From Burkholderiales bacterium (GTDB lineage Bacteria; Pseudomonadota; Gammaproteobacteria; Burkholderiales; SG8-39), in NCBI GenBank assembly GCA_014860395.1, contig JACZJU010000233.1, forward strand, positions 1-37,144: a stretch of DNA of 37,144 nucleotides, given 5' to 3'. The notes under the pieces are model-generated. The model was given only the letters and a program-made list of their open reading frames with translations. It made no database searches and was not told the DNA's origin. The position numbers were made by a program, and so were the translations under genes. Position 1 is the first letter of the stretch; the number at the start of each line of letters is the position of its first letter. Shown in pieces: positions 1-7,811 of the stretch.

Positions 1-291
1 GCTGCGGATGAGTTCCTGCAGCCGCGCGAGCGCCTCTTCCTTGTTCTTTTCCTGGCTGCGGTGCTGCTGCGCCTTGATCACGACCACGCCTTCCTTGGTG
101 ATGCGCTGATCGTTCAGGCTGAGCAGGCGTTCCTTGTACAGATCCGGCAGCGACGAAGCGCCGATGTCGAAGCGCAAATGGATCGCGCTGGAAACCTTGT
201 TGACGTTCTGCCCGCCGGCTCCCTGGGCACGAATCGCGCTGATCTCGATCTCCCTTGCCGGGATCGCGACACTATTGGAGATGTGCAGCAT
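1..291 (-). CDS. arfB: Peptidyl-tRNA hydrolase ArfB, 5' part (runs off the left edge)
   Basis: ArfB (YaeJ) rescues stalled ribosomes by hydrolysing peptidyl-tRNA; its GGQ loop enters the peptidyl-transferase centre. The 97 residues present begin [17 protein letters not shown] and carry the release-factor motif [12 protein letters not shown] at residues 21-32. They continue with the [13 protein letters not shown] and [13 protein letters not shown] segments, which closely follow E. coli ArfB as I know it. The C-terminal basic tail that enters the mRNA channel lies outside the window. The ATG lies 21 bases downstream of the GIY-YIG gene on the same strand, so the two may be co-transcribed. PrfH-type factors share the GGQ motif, but the length and N-terminus fit ArfB better. 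Confidence 0.9.
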   Translation of the reverse strand, partial: MLHISNSVAIPAREIEISAIRAQGAGGQNVNKVSSAIHLRFDIGASSLPDLYKERLLSLNDQRITKEGVVVIKAQQHRSQEKNKEEALARLQELIRS

Positions 292-312
292 GGTCGTTCT
301 CGTGCCCGGCCG

Positions 313-567
313 TCATCGGACCCGGTGCAACCGGCCGAAGGCGCGTTTGTCCCGGGGCGACAAGCGTTTGATTTTGTATTCCGCCTTGGATGCCGCCGAT
401 CGATCGGCGTATTCGACCGCCGCGAGCAGGCGTCGCGGCGGGTGCGAGCGGGTGTAACGCGCGCCTTTGCCGCTCAAATGCGCGGCGTAGCGCGCAGCGA
501 CGTCCACGGCGATGCCGGTGTAGATGCTTCCGTCTTTGCACTCGATAAGGTAGACGAACCAGGCCAT
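313..567 (-). CDS. GIY-YIG domain protein (UPF0213/YhbQ-like)
   Basis: This 84-residue protein is essentially one GIY-YIG nuclease-like domain. The family motif appears as VYLIECKDGSIYTGIAVDVAARYAAH, split here at residues 5-10 (VYLIEC) and 14-18 (SIYTG). It is followed by HLSGKGARYTRSHPP and the conserved YKIKRLSPRDKRAF near the C-terminus. Stand-alone small members such as YhbQ are about 100 residues; some are reported to act on DNA, but the cellular role is poorly defined. It starts 23 bases after the end of ppdK on the same strand and is followed by arfB. A ppdK-giy-arfB read-through unit is plausible but unproven. Confidence 0.85.
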   Translation of the reverse strand: MAWFVYLIECKDGSIYTGIAVDVAARYAAHLSGKGARYTRSHPPRRLLAAVEYADRSAASKAEYKIKRLSPRDKRAFGRLHRVR

Positions 568-590
568 GCCCGCTTATCGAACCCGGGCCC

Positions 591-3386
591 TCACTTCAGG
601 CCGTTGTCGTAACTATCCTCCGTCAGCTTCGCCTGCGCCGCCGCCAGGCGCGCAATCGGCACGCGCGGACCGGAGCAGGATACGTAGTCGATCGCGATGC
701 TGTGGCAAAAATGGATCGATGACGGGTCGCCGCCGTGCTCGCCGCAGATGCCCACCTTGAGATCCGGCCGGGTCTGGCGGCCGCTTTCGACCGCCATTTT
801 CATCAACTGCCCCACGCCCTTGATGTCCAGCACCTCGAACGGATTGTCCTGCAGAATGCCGGTCTCGTTATACGCCGGCAGGAACTTGTTTTCCGCATCC
901 TCGCGGCTGAACGAAAACGTGGCCTGTGTCAGGTCGTTGGTGCCGAAGGAGAAGAACTCCGCGTCCTGCGCCATGCGCCCGGCGCGCAGGCAGCCGCGCA
1001 CCACCTCCAGCATGGAGCCGAACTTGAATTTCACGCTGATGCCATGTGTCAGTTCCACCACCTTGTGGATGCGCTGCACCATGCCGTGGATGCGCATCAT
1101 CTCCTCTACCGTGGCGACCTGCGGCACCATGATCTCCGGATAGATTTCGATGCCTTCGCGCGCGCACAGGGCGCCAGCCTCGAGTATCGCCTGGATCTGC
1201 ATCGAGTAAATTTCCGGATAGGTGATGCCCAGACGTACGCCGCGATGCCCCAGCATCGGATTGACTTCGGCCAGCGCGCGTACCTTTCTCAAAACCACTT
1301 CCTTCTTGTGGATCGCGTCGTCCTCCAGATGCGATTCCTTGAACGTATGCAGACCGCCCATGAGCTTGGTCAGGCCGTCGGCGTATTGCTGGTACAGTCT
1401 GGGATTGAGCAGTTTCAGCGTGTCCGGCAACTCTTCCAGCCCCTTGATCGTGTCGCTCAGATGGTGCAGCTGCGCGATCTCGAGTTCGAGCTGCGACGCG
1501 GTCGGCAGGAATTCGTGCATCGGCGGGTCGAGCAGGCGTATCGTCACCGGCAGCCCCTTCATCGCCTTGAATATCCCCTTGAAATCCGAGCGCTGGATCG
1601 GCAGCAGCCGGTCGAGCGCCGCCTTGCGGTCCTCCACCGTTTCTGCGAGGATCATCTCCTGCATGATAGGCAGGCGGTCGGTGCTGTTGAACATGCGCTC
1701 GGTGCGGACCAGGCCGATGCCCCTGGCGCCGAATTCGCGCGCGCGCGTTGCGTCCTCTGGAGTGTCCGCGTTGGCCATCACCTTCAGCGTCGCGACTTCG
1801 TCCGCCCAGGCGAGCAGCGTGGCCATCTCCTCGGAGAATTCGGCCTCCACCGTCGGCACCTCGCCGGCGTAGACATGGCCGGTGCCGCCGTCGATGGTGA
1901 TCATGTCGCCCTCGTGCAGGGTGGTTTCGCCGATCAGGGCTTTACGCGCCTTATCGTCGATCACGATCTGTTCGCAGCCCGACACGCAGGGCTTGCCCAT
2001 GCCGCGTGCGACCACCGCGGCATGCGAGGTCTTGCCGCCGCGGCTGGTGAGTATCCCCTGCGCCTTGAAAAATCCGTGGATATCGTCCGGCTTGGTTTCC
2101 TCGCGCACGAGGATGACTTTCTCGCCCGCGTTGCCGCGGGTCTCGGCCGTGTTGGCGTCGAACACGATCTTGCCCGAGGCCGCGCCCGGCGACGCCGGCA
2201 GGCCTTGCGCCAGCGATTTGCCGCGGAAATTCGGCGACAGCTGCGGCACCAGCAACTGCTCCAGCATCGGCGGCTCGATGCGCAGCAACGCGCGCTCCTT
2301 GGAAATCAGCCCTTCCTGGAACATCTCCACCGAGCTGCGCACCATGCCGCGGGCGTTCATTTTGCCGTTGCGGGTCTGCAGGCAGTAAAGCGTGCCTTTT
2401 TCGATGGTGAACTCGAAATCCTGCACTTCCTTGTAATGCGACTCCAGCCGGTTGTGCAATTCCACCAGCTGCAGGTAGATCTCCGGCATTTCCTGTTCCA
2501 TCTCGGCGATCGGCTTGGGCGTGCGTATCCCCGCCACCACGTCCTCGCCCTGGGCATTGACCAGATACTCGCCGTAGATCACGTTCTCGCCGGTGCCCGG
2601 ATTGCGCGTGAAGCCCACACCGGTGCCGGAATCGCTGCCCATGTTGCCGAACACCATGGTGCAGACGCTGACCGCGGTGCCGTTGGCCTTGTCCTTGGTG
2701 ATTTTGAACTGCTTGCGATAATCGACTGCGCGCTTGCCCATCCAGGAGCGGAATACCGCGCCTACCGAAACCTCGAGCTGCGCGTAAGGGTCCTGCGGAA
2801 ACGGTTTGCCGGTATGGCGTTTGACGATGGCGAGAAATTCCTCGGCCAGTTCCTTCAGGTGCTCTTCGTTGAGGTCCAGATCCAGGCGCGCGCCGTGTTT
2901 CTTCTTCAGCGCCGCCATCTTGCCGTCGAAATGCTCGTCGTCTATGCCCAGCGCAATTTTCCCGAACAGCTGGATGAAGCGGCGATAGGCGTCGTAGGCG
3001 AAGCGCGGGTTCGCAGTCTGCTTGATCAGGCCCTGCAGCGACTCGTCGTTGAGGCCGAGGTTGAGTATGGTGTCCATCATCCCCGGCATGGATATCGACG
3101 AGCCCGAGCGCACCGAAACCAGCAGCGGATTCTTGCTGCCGCCGAATTGCTTGCCTGTCTTCTTCTCCAGCGCCGTCATATGCGCCCTGAGTTCGTCCAT
3201 CAGGCCCTCGGGCAGCTTGTTCGACGCGAGATAAGCAAGACAGGCCTCGGTAGTCACGGTGAAGCCGGGCGGCACGTTCAGCCCGATTTGCGTCATCTCG
3301 CACAGGCCGGCGCCTTTGCCCCCCATCAGGATCTTGTTCTTCCCGTCCCCCTCTTCGAACGCGTAGATGTACTTTTTTGTAGTCAT
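591..3386 (-). CDS. ppdK: Pyruvate, phosphate dikinase
   Basis: Cytosolic PPDK interconverts pyruvate + ATP + Pi and phosphoenolpyruvate + AMP + PPi, for gluconeogenesis or PPi-based glycolysis. The 931-residue length is near the bacterial norm (about 880-930). The N-terminal nucleotide-binding domain has GGKGAGLCEM and the RSGSSISMPGMMDTILNLGL loop. The swivelling domain holds the phosphohistidine motif GGKTSHAAVVARGMGKPCVSG, split as GGKTSHAAVVARG and MGKPCVSG. The C-terminal TIM barrel ends with GEHGGDPSS and the catalytic-Cys segment DYVSCSGPRVPIARLAAAQA. The ATG is preceded by AGAGG at 7 bases. PEP synthase is excluded by the PPDK-type C-terminus and length. No regulatory protein (PpsR/RP) is adjacent. 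I see no convincing promoter in the 227 bases upstream. Confidence 0.97.
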   Translation of the reverse strand: MTTKKYIYAFEEGDGKNKILMGGKGAGLCEMTQIGLNVPPGFTVTTEACLAYLASNKLPEGLMDELRAHMTALEKKTGKQFGGSKNPLLVSVRSGSSISMPGMMDTILNLGLNDESLQGLIKQTANPRFAYDAYRRFIQLFGKIALGIDDEHFDGKMAALKKKHGARLDLDLNEEHLKELAEEFLAIVKRHTGKPFPQDPYAQLEVSVGAVFRSWMGKRAVDYRKQFKITKDKANGTAVSVCTMVFGNMGSDSGTGVGFTRNPGTGENVIYGEYLVNAQGEDVVAGIRTPKPIAEMEQEMPEIYLQLVELHNRLESHYKEVQDFEFTIEKGTLYCLQTRNGKMNARGMVRSSVEMFQEGLISKERALLRIEPPMLEQLLVPQLSPNFRGKSLAQGLPASPGAASGKIVFDANTAETRGNAGEKVILVREETKPDDIHGFFKAQGILTSRGGKTSHAAVVARGMGKPCVSGCEQIVIDDKARKALIGETTLHEGDMITIDGGTGHVYAGEVPTVEAEFSEEMATLLAWADEVATLKVMANADTPEDATRAREFGARGIGLVRTERMFNSTDRLPIMQEMILAETVEDRKAALDRLLPIQRSDFKGIFKAMKGLPVTIRLLDPPMHEFLPTASQLELEIAQLHHLSDTIKGLEELPDTLKLLNPRLYQQYADGLTKLMGGLHTFKESHLEDDAIHKKEVVLRKVRALAEVNPMLGHRGVRLGITYPEIYSMQIQAILEAGALCAREGIEIYPEIMVPQVATVEEMMRIHGMVQRIHKVVELTHGISVKFKFGSMLEVVRGCLRAGRMAQDAEFFSFGTNDLTQATFSFSREDAENKFLPAYNETGILQDNPFEVLDIKGVGQLMKMAVESGRQTRPDLKVGICGEHGGDPSSIHFCHSIAIDYVSCSGPRVPIARLAAAQAKLTEDSYDNGLK

Positions 3387-3613
3387 GATGACGCCTCTAG
3401 AAATTAGCCAAACTGGGATTGTCCATTACCCCGGCAAGCGACCGAAACAAGCTCCCCAACCGGTGATTTCCCCCCGATTTTCGCACAGGATGAGCCCGAC
3501 GCGATAGGCACTGCCCTGGACACCAGCGGACACGCGCCGACCCCATGCTTTGCCAGCGGCGCGGAAGGCGCGCGGCGCTCGTCCCGCCCGCGCGCCGGCA
3601 CTGCATCCAGGTC

Positions 3614-4444
3614 CTAATGGGACATCAACACGGGCGCCGTCATCGACTCCAGTATGGTACGGGTCGCGCCGCCCAGCACCCATTCCTTCAACCGCGAATG
3701 GCCGTAGCCGCCCATCACGATGAGATCGGAGTCCAGATCCGCCGCGCGCGACAGCAACTCGTTGCCCACGTCGATCTCGGCGCCTTGATCCGTCTTGACT
3801 TCCACGCGCACGCCATGGCGCGCAAGATAGAGTCCGATATCGGCGCCCGGCACCTTGCCGTGCTCGCCGCGCCGCGGGTTCACGGCCATCACGTTCACGG
3901 TTTCCGCAAGTCGAAGCATTGGAATTGCATCGGTGAGCGCCCGCGTTGCCTCGCGGGTCGCATTCCAGGCGACGAGGATGCGCTTGCCTATGGTGGCGAA
4001 ACTGCCGACGCTGGGCAGGATCAGCACCGGTCTACCGGCAGAGAGCACCAGCCGCTCCGGAAAATTCGCGGCCATATTCGAGCCGTCCGCACGATCGGTC
4101 TGACCGATCACGACCAGATCGGCGTAGCGCGCGTGCAAGGTCATCGCGTCCACCGGGTCATCGATGGCGGTACGCCATTCTACATTCCTGAGACCGGCCG
4201 CCGATGCCTGATTATTGAATTCACGCTCGGTGCGCGCCATCTCGGCCGCTGCCGCGTGCTTTTGGGTATCGAGAATCGCCGGTCCCATTTCGGCCATCAC
4301 GTAGCCCGGCGGCTCGAATGGGGGCAGCGCATTCAACGCGACCAGATGAGCGTCATGCTGCTGTGCCAGGCGGATTGCGACTTCGACGCGTACCGGACAG
4401 CGTTTTCCTGAGTCAATGTGAACAAGAATCGTCTTATAGTTCAT
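3614..4444 (-). CDS. Tandem universal stress protein (UspA family, two domains)
   Basis: The 276-residue protein carries two Usp domains. The first (about residues 1-145) starts MNYKTILVHIDSGKRCPVRV and ends in DLVVIGQTDRADG and SAGRPVLILP; it lacks the glycine loop of ATP-binding Usps. The second ends with DSDLIVMGGYGHSRLKEWVL then GGATRTIL, close to G2xG9xG, where the usual Ser/Thr after the last Gly is shifted. I chose the ATG at 4444 because AAAGGA lies 6 bases upstream and the domain begins there; an in-frame start 33 bases further up adds nothing conserved. Usp proteins act in stress and anaerobic survival, and several are Anr/FNR-dependent in Pseudomonas. An FNR-like promoter lies upstream, with an estimated 142-base leader. 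Confidence 0.92.
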   Translation of the reverse strand: MNYKTILVHIDSGKRCPVRVEVAIRLAQQHDAHLVALNALPPFEPPGYVMAEMGPAILDTQKHAAAAEMARTEREFNNQASAAGLRNVEWRTAIDDPVDAMTLHARYADLVVIGQTDRADGSNMAANFPERLVLSAGRPVLILPSVGSFATIGKRILVAWNATREATRALTDAIPMLRLAETVNVMAVNPRRGEHGKVPGADIGLYLARHGVRVEVKTDQGAEIDVGNELLSRAADLDSDLIVMGGYGHSRLKEWVLGGATRTILESMTAPVLMSH

Positions 4445-4592
4445 GGTGATTCCTTTCATCTGCATGGCCGGCACCAAGCGTCGAGGTGCGCCAAACTTCG
4501 GCTCTCACCTGTCGCTCGATTCGACCGCCCCGCCGAGCGTAAACTGCCATGGCGCTCAAGCATGAGTTTGTGCGTCATGGCACCATGGTTTC

Positions 4593-4634
4593 ACCATAGC
4601 GCCGAGTCGAACTGCAGGTGTTGATGAAAGTCAA
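4593..4634 (-). promoter_or_regulatory. FNR/Anr-like class-II promoter of usp
   Basis: Read on the minus strand, 4634-4621 is TTGAC-N4-ATCAA, one base from the FNR/Anr consensus TTGAT-N4-ATCAA. After 22 bases comes TATGGT (4598-4593), 4/6 to TATAAT. A start near 4586 puts the box centre at -41.5, the classical class-II FNR position. An inverted repeat ATGGT-3-ACCAT (4585-4597) overlaps the -10 and start site. A second pair, TGCCATG/CATGGCA (4545-4551 and 4576-4582), could fold at the 5' end of the leader. The motif and spacing are visible; binding by an FNR-type regulator is inferred. Confidence 0.65.
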
Positions 4635-4674
4635 GGCGACCCGCGCTGCTGCGCTGGCTGGAAGACGCGGAGCC

Positions 4675-4712
4675 GGAAAAGAAAACGGACACTCGAAAGA
4701 ACTGAGTGTCCG
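4675..4712 (-). terminator. Intrinsic terminator (9-bp stem, 9-nt loop, U-rich tail)
   Basis: CGGACACTC and GAGTGTCCG pair perfectly around a 9-base loop. On the minus strand the stem is followed at once by TTTTCTTTTCC. On the plus strand no T-run follows, so termination should work only leftward. It would end the candidate small RNA and also insulate usp from transcription coming from 4908 and beyond. Confidence 0.7.
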
Positions 4713-4759
4713 AAAGATCCCTTTTGCCCAGAAGGATGGGAGGAAATCAGCAAAAGGGG
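4677..4759 (-). ncRNA. Candidate FNR-dependent small RNA, about 83 nt, with C-rich loop
   Basis: On the minus strand the predicted transcript starts at about 4759, directly on a perfect 9-bp stem: CCCUUUUGC (4758-4750) with GCAAAAGGG (4727-4719). This closes a 22-nt loop containing UUUCCUCCCAUCC. A 6-nt linker follows, then a second perfect 9-bp stem CGGACACUC (4712-4704)/GAGUGUCCG (4694-4686), and then UUUUCUUUUCC (4685-4675). A structured 5' end, a pyrimidine-rich loop complementary to Shine-Dalgarno sequences (CCUCCC against GGGAGG) and an intrinsic terminator with a U-rich tail are typical of Hfq-type regulatory RNAs. A promoter with an FNR-like box lies at the right distance upstream. 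There is no good reading frame in it. The alternative is a terminator or attenuator for read-through from the upstream gene train. I do not recognise the family. Confidence 0.62.
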
Positions 4760-4765
4760 TAACGC

Positions 4766-4807
4766 AATGTAACGCCGGATTCGCGCTGACCATTTGATTA
4801 AGGTCAA
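4766..4807 (-). promoter_or_regulatory. FNR/Anr-like class-II promoter of the candidate small RNA
   Basis: Minus-strand 4807-4794 reads TTGAC-N4-ATCAA. Exactly 22 bases further is TACATT (4771-4766), 4/6 to TATAAT. The implied start at about 4759 puts the box centre at -41.5. Box sequence, spacing and -10 quality match the usp promoter 170 bases downstream. No -35 is expected at class-II sites, and none is seen. Confidence 0.65.
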
Positions 4808-4827
4808 ACGCGTCGTCTATTTCTGCG

Positions 4828-4840
4828 TAGACTCAGTCTA
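4828..4840. promoter_or_regulatory. Short palindrome TAGACT-C-AGTCTA, possible operator
   Basis: A perfect 6+6 inverted repeat with a one-base centre lies about 33 bases upstream of the FNR-like box, centred near -75 relative to the predicted small-RNA start. The loop is too short for a stable RNA hairpin, so a protein-binding site is the likelier reading. It could also be chance. The rest of 4808-4907 shows nothing else I can support. Confidence 0.25.
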
Positions 4841-4907
4841 GCTTTGCGCAAGACAAGAGCCAACGCCGCTGCGGCAGTTTCGCCTTGCCGTGTTGAATCC
4901 CGCGCCG

Positions 4908-6548
4908 CTAATCCGTGCGCCGCTGCGGCAGCGTGACTGCAAGGCTGGCCTTGACTTCGATGAAACAGGGTTCGCCGGCGGCCAGACCGCTTGCCACCGC
5001 CGCCGCCACTTCTTCTTCGCGCACGACACGCTGCGCGCGCATGCCGAAAGCGCGCGCGATCTGCTCGAAGTCCGGATTGAACAGATTGGTGCCGAGGACG
5101 CGCCCCGGGTAATGCAACTCCTGCTGGATACGGATCGAGGCGTAGCTCGCGTTGTTGGCGAGAATGAACAGAATGGGCAGCTTGCGCTCGACCGCCGCGA
5201 TCATCTCGTTGCCGGTCATCATGAATCCGCCGTCGCCGACCATGCAGATCACCTGCCGGCCAGGAAAACGCAACTGCGCCGCGATCGCGGCGGGCGTGCC
5301 GTAACTCATGGCGCCCGAGAGCGGCGACATCAGCCGCTGTGTCGGCAGGAAACCGAAATGGCGGTAGACCGGCGCTGCGAATGTGCCTGCGTCCAGGCAC
5401 ACGATCGCATCAGCGCTCGCCTGTTCGCGCACGATCCTGACCACCTGCGCGAAGTCGATGCCGTCGTCGGCTTTGCGCTGCGGCCAGGCGGCATGGGCTA
5501 CATGGATCTGCCTGAGGCGAGCGGCCCAAGCCGCGCGAGCCGCGGGAACGGCGGGCTTCGACGCAGGAGTCAGCGCGCGCGCGAGTTCGACCGGATCGCA
5601 CACCAGGCCGTAGTCGGCCGCAAAGTGCAGCCCGACGATATGATCGTCGGGATAGGCGTGCACGAAAGTCTGCGCCGGCCGGGGCAGGTCGGGAAACGTG
5701 TATCCCTGACTGGTGATGTCGCCAAAGCGCGTGCCCAGCGCCAGTATCAAGTCGCTTTGGCGAAACGCGTCGATCTGTACTTTCGGATTCGCCAGGCCGA
5801 GGTCGCCGACAAAAAGCGGATGCAGGTTGGAGAACAGATCATGGCGCCGGAACGATAATGCGACCGGGATCTGCCAGGCCTCGGCCAGCGCGGCGAGCGC
5901 CTCGCGTCCCCCGGGTTTTTCAAAACTTCCTCCGGCGACGATCAAGGGGCGCTCCGCCGTCTGCAGCCGCTGCAGCAATTCGCCCAGCGTCGCGTCGTCG
6001 GGTCGTGCGCTCGCGTGTTCGCGCGCAAGCCACTTGGGCGCGGGCACCGCCTGCTGCTGGATGTCCTCCGGGATCACCAGCACCACCGGCCCCGGCGTGC
6101 CGCTGGTGGCCATCCGTATCGCCTTGAACGCAGCCTCGGCGAGCTGGCCCGGTTCGGTCGCCTCGAACACCCATTTGGCGATGGTGCCGAACATGCGGCG
6201 ATAGTCGATCTCCTGGAATGCCTCGCGCCGCAGATCCGCACGCGGCACCTGCCCGACAATCAGGATCAGCGGAATCGCATCCTGCTGCGCGGTGTGCACC
6301 GCGATCGACGCGTTGGTCGCACCGGGACCCCGGCTCACCAGGGCGATCCCGGGCCGCCCGGACAGCCTGGCGTCGGCCACGGCCATGAAACCGGCGCCGG
6401 ACTCGTGGCGGCAGGTCACCGCGTCTATGCCGGGGAAATCGCACAGCGCATCCAGGATGCCGAGGTAGCTTTCGCCCGGAACCAGAAACACCCGGTCGAT
6501 ACCATGATCCCGGAACACGGACAGCAGCGCATGAGAAGAGCTAGGCAT
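4908..6548 (-). CDS. Thiamine-diphosphate-dependent enzyme, acetolactate synthase (IlvB)-like
   Basis: This 546-residue protein has the three-domain ThDP decarboxylase/ligase fold. The N-terminal PYR domain has VFLVPGESYLGILDAL and the activating glutamate in CRHESGAGFMA (Glu about residue 49). A central Rossmann-like domain includes RPLIVAGGSFEKPGG. The C-terminal PP domain has GDGGFMMTGNEM followed by ILANN, the GDG-X25-NN Mg-ThDP site. Such proteins include acetolactate synthases, sulfoacetaldehyde acetyltransferases, oxalyl-CoA and benzoylformate decarboxylases. The substrate cannot be read from sequence. No ilvN small subunit is adjacent, so a biosynthetic AHAS role is less likely. AAGGA lies 9 bases before the ATG. 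It follows the exporter genes after 61 bases and ends upstream of the small-RNA promoter. Confidence 0.85.
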   Translation of the reverse strand: MPSSSHALLSVFRDHGIDRVFLVPGESYLGILDALCDFPGIDAVTCRHESGAGFMAVADARLSGRPGIALVSRGPGATNASIAVHTAQQDAIPLILIVGQVPRADLRREAFQEIDYRRMFGTIAKWVFEATEPGQLAEAAFKAIRMATSGTPGPVVLVIPEDIQQQAVPAPKWLAREHASARPDDATLGELLQRLQTAERPLIVAGGSFEKPGGREALAALAEAWQIPVALSFRRHDLFSNLHPLFVGDLGLANPKVQIDAFRQSDLILALGTRFGDITSQGYTFPDLPRPAQTFVHAYPDDHIVGLHFAADYGLVCDPVELARALTPASKPAVPAARAAWAARLRQIHVAHAAWPQRKADDGIDFAQVVRIVREQASADAIVCLDAGTFAAPVYRHFGFLPTQRLMSPLSGAMSYGTPAAIAAQLRFPGRQVICMVGDGGFMMTGNEMIAAVERKLPILFILANNASYASIRIQQELHYPGRVLGTNLFNPDFEQIARAFGMRAQRVVREEEVAAAVASGLAAGEPCFIEVKASLAVTLPQRRTD

Positions 6549-6609
6549 TTATTCTTGTTCCTTTTCCCGTTTCAAAAAGATTCTTGCGGCGTGACGGCGG
6601 GCCCTGCGC

Positions 6610-7809
6610 CTACTCGCTGCGCAGCGCTTCCAGCGGATCAAGGCGCGCCGCCCGCCTTGCCGGCAGCACACCGGCGGCAAGACCCACGGCCAGGGCGACC
6701 AGTTCCGCCAGCACTGCATAGCTCCAGGGCGTATGCACCGGCAAAGCCGGCACCACCAGGTGCAGCGCCAGTGCAGCGCCCCAGCCGAGCAGCAACCCGG
6801 CCGTGCCCCCCAGCACCGCCAGCAGCACCGCCTCGCCCAGAAACAGCAGCAGGATACCCTGCCGCGTCGCGCCCACGGCGCGCAACAGGCCGATCTCCGA
6901 GGTGCGCTCGGCCACGGCGATGGTAAGTATGGTGAGTATGCCGACGCCCCCGACCAGCAGCGAAATGCCGCCGATCGCAGCAACGGCGAAGGTGACGGCA
7001 TCGAGCACGGTGCCGAACACCTCCAGCATCTTCTGTTGCGGCGTGAGGGTGTAATCCTCGGCGCCATGGCGCGCGTCCAGAATGTGCTTGATGCCCGCCT
7101 CCACTTCCGCCAGCGGCGCGGTCGGCTCGTAAGTGAAGTCGATCTCCATCAGGCTCTCGCGGTTGAACATTTCGAGCGCCCGCCCGACCGGGATGAACAC
7201 CGTGTCGTCCAGATCGAAGCCCAGCACCTGTCCTTTGGACTGCATCACGCCGACGACGCGATAGCGCTCGCCGCCAACGCGGATACGGTCGCCCAGGGGA
7301 TTGTCGCTGCCGAACAACTCCAGCGCGGCCTTCGATCCGAGCACGGCGAAAGCGCGCGGCGTGCGCGGGTCGTCATCAGGCAGAAATTGCCCGAGCGCGA
7401 CGCGCATGCGAAACGCACTCGCAAACTCGGCGCCGACGCCGTAGAGCGTGACGCGGCGGCCCCTGCCCGCATGCGTTATTTCCGCATTGCCCTGGATCAC
7501 CGGCACCGACGCCTGCACATAAGGTGCGCGCCGCAAAGCCAGCGCGTCGTCGATGGTGAGCGGCCGCACGGTGTTGACCGCGCCCAGCGCCGCGCCATGC
7601 GTCTGTATGCGTCCCGGATTGATGGCGATGATATTGGTGCCGAACTGGGTGAATTCATCGACAATGAACCGATGCAGGCCTTCGCCGATGGAGGTAAGCA
7701 AAATGACCGCCGCGATGCCGACGGCGATGCCGAGCGCCGTGAGCGCGGTGCGCAGCCGCTGCGCCCGCAGAGAGATATAAGTAAAGCTGACGAAATCGGC
7801 GTAGCGCAT
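6610..7809 (-). CDS. ABC exporter permease, MacB/FtsX type (second subunit)
   Basis: This 399-residue permease has the MacB_PCD plus FtsX architecture. A first membrane segment (about residues 17-40, LRTALTALGIAVGIAAVILL) precedes a long periplasmic domain (to about residue 275, with LGSKAALELFGSDNPLGDRI). Three C-terminal segments follow, with the conserved RTSEIGLLRAVGATRQGILL coupling region between them. The start at 7809 is chosen because the upstream gene ends only 2 bases before it; an in-frame upstream extension merely overlaps that gene. No nucleotide-binding domain is fused, so it relies on the separate ATPase. With the paralogue upstream it probably forms a heterodimeric mechanotransmission complex exporting a lipid, peptide or small molecule. 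Confidence 0.9.
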   Translation of the reverse strand: MRYADFVSFTYISLRAQRLRTALTALGIAVGIAAVILLTSIGEGLHRFIVDEFTQFGTNIIAINPGRIQTHGAALGAVNTVRPLTIDDALALRRAPYVQASVPVIQGNAEITHAGRGRRVTLYGVGAEFASAFRMRVALGQFLPDDDPRTPRAFAVLGSKAALELFGSDNPLGDRIRVGGERYRVVGVMQSKGQVLGFDLDDTVFIPVGRALEMFNRESLMEIDFTYEPTAPLAEVEAGIKHILDARHGAEDYTLTPQQKMLEVFGTVLDAVTFAVAAIGGISLLVGGVGILTILTIAVAERTSEIGLLRAVGATRQGILLLFLGEAVLLAVLGGTAGLLLGWGAALALHLVVPALPVHTPWSYAVLAELVALAVGLAAGVLPARRAARLDPLEALRSE

Positions 7810-7811
7810 GA

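Noticed and set aside
735..3407. An 890-codon open frame on the plus strand opposite ppdK
   Set aside because: It is antisense to a clear PPDK, is rich in His/Arg/Gln from reversed GC-rich codons, and shows no known motif. It is a GC-content shadow.
4575..4793. A 72-codon minus-strand frame across the small-RNA region
   Set aside because: It has no ribosome-binding site, a Cys/Pro/Ser/Arg-rich shadow composition, and it crosses the terminator hairpin.
4908..6548. Biosynthetic acetolactate synthase large subunit (ilvB/ilvI)
   Set aside because: There is no small regulatory subunit or other branched-chain gene nearby, and the substrate-pocket residues cannot be assigned by eye; kept as ThDP enzyme of unknown substrate.
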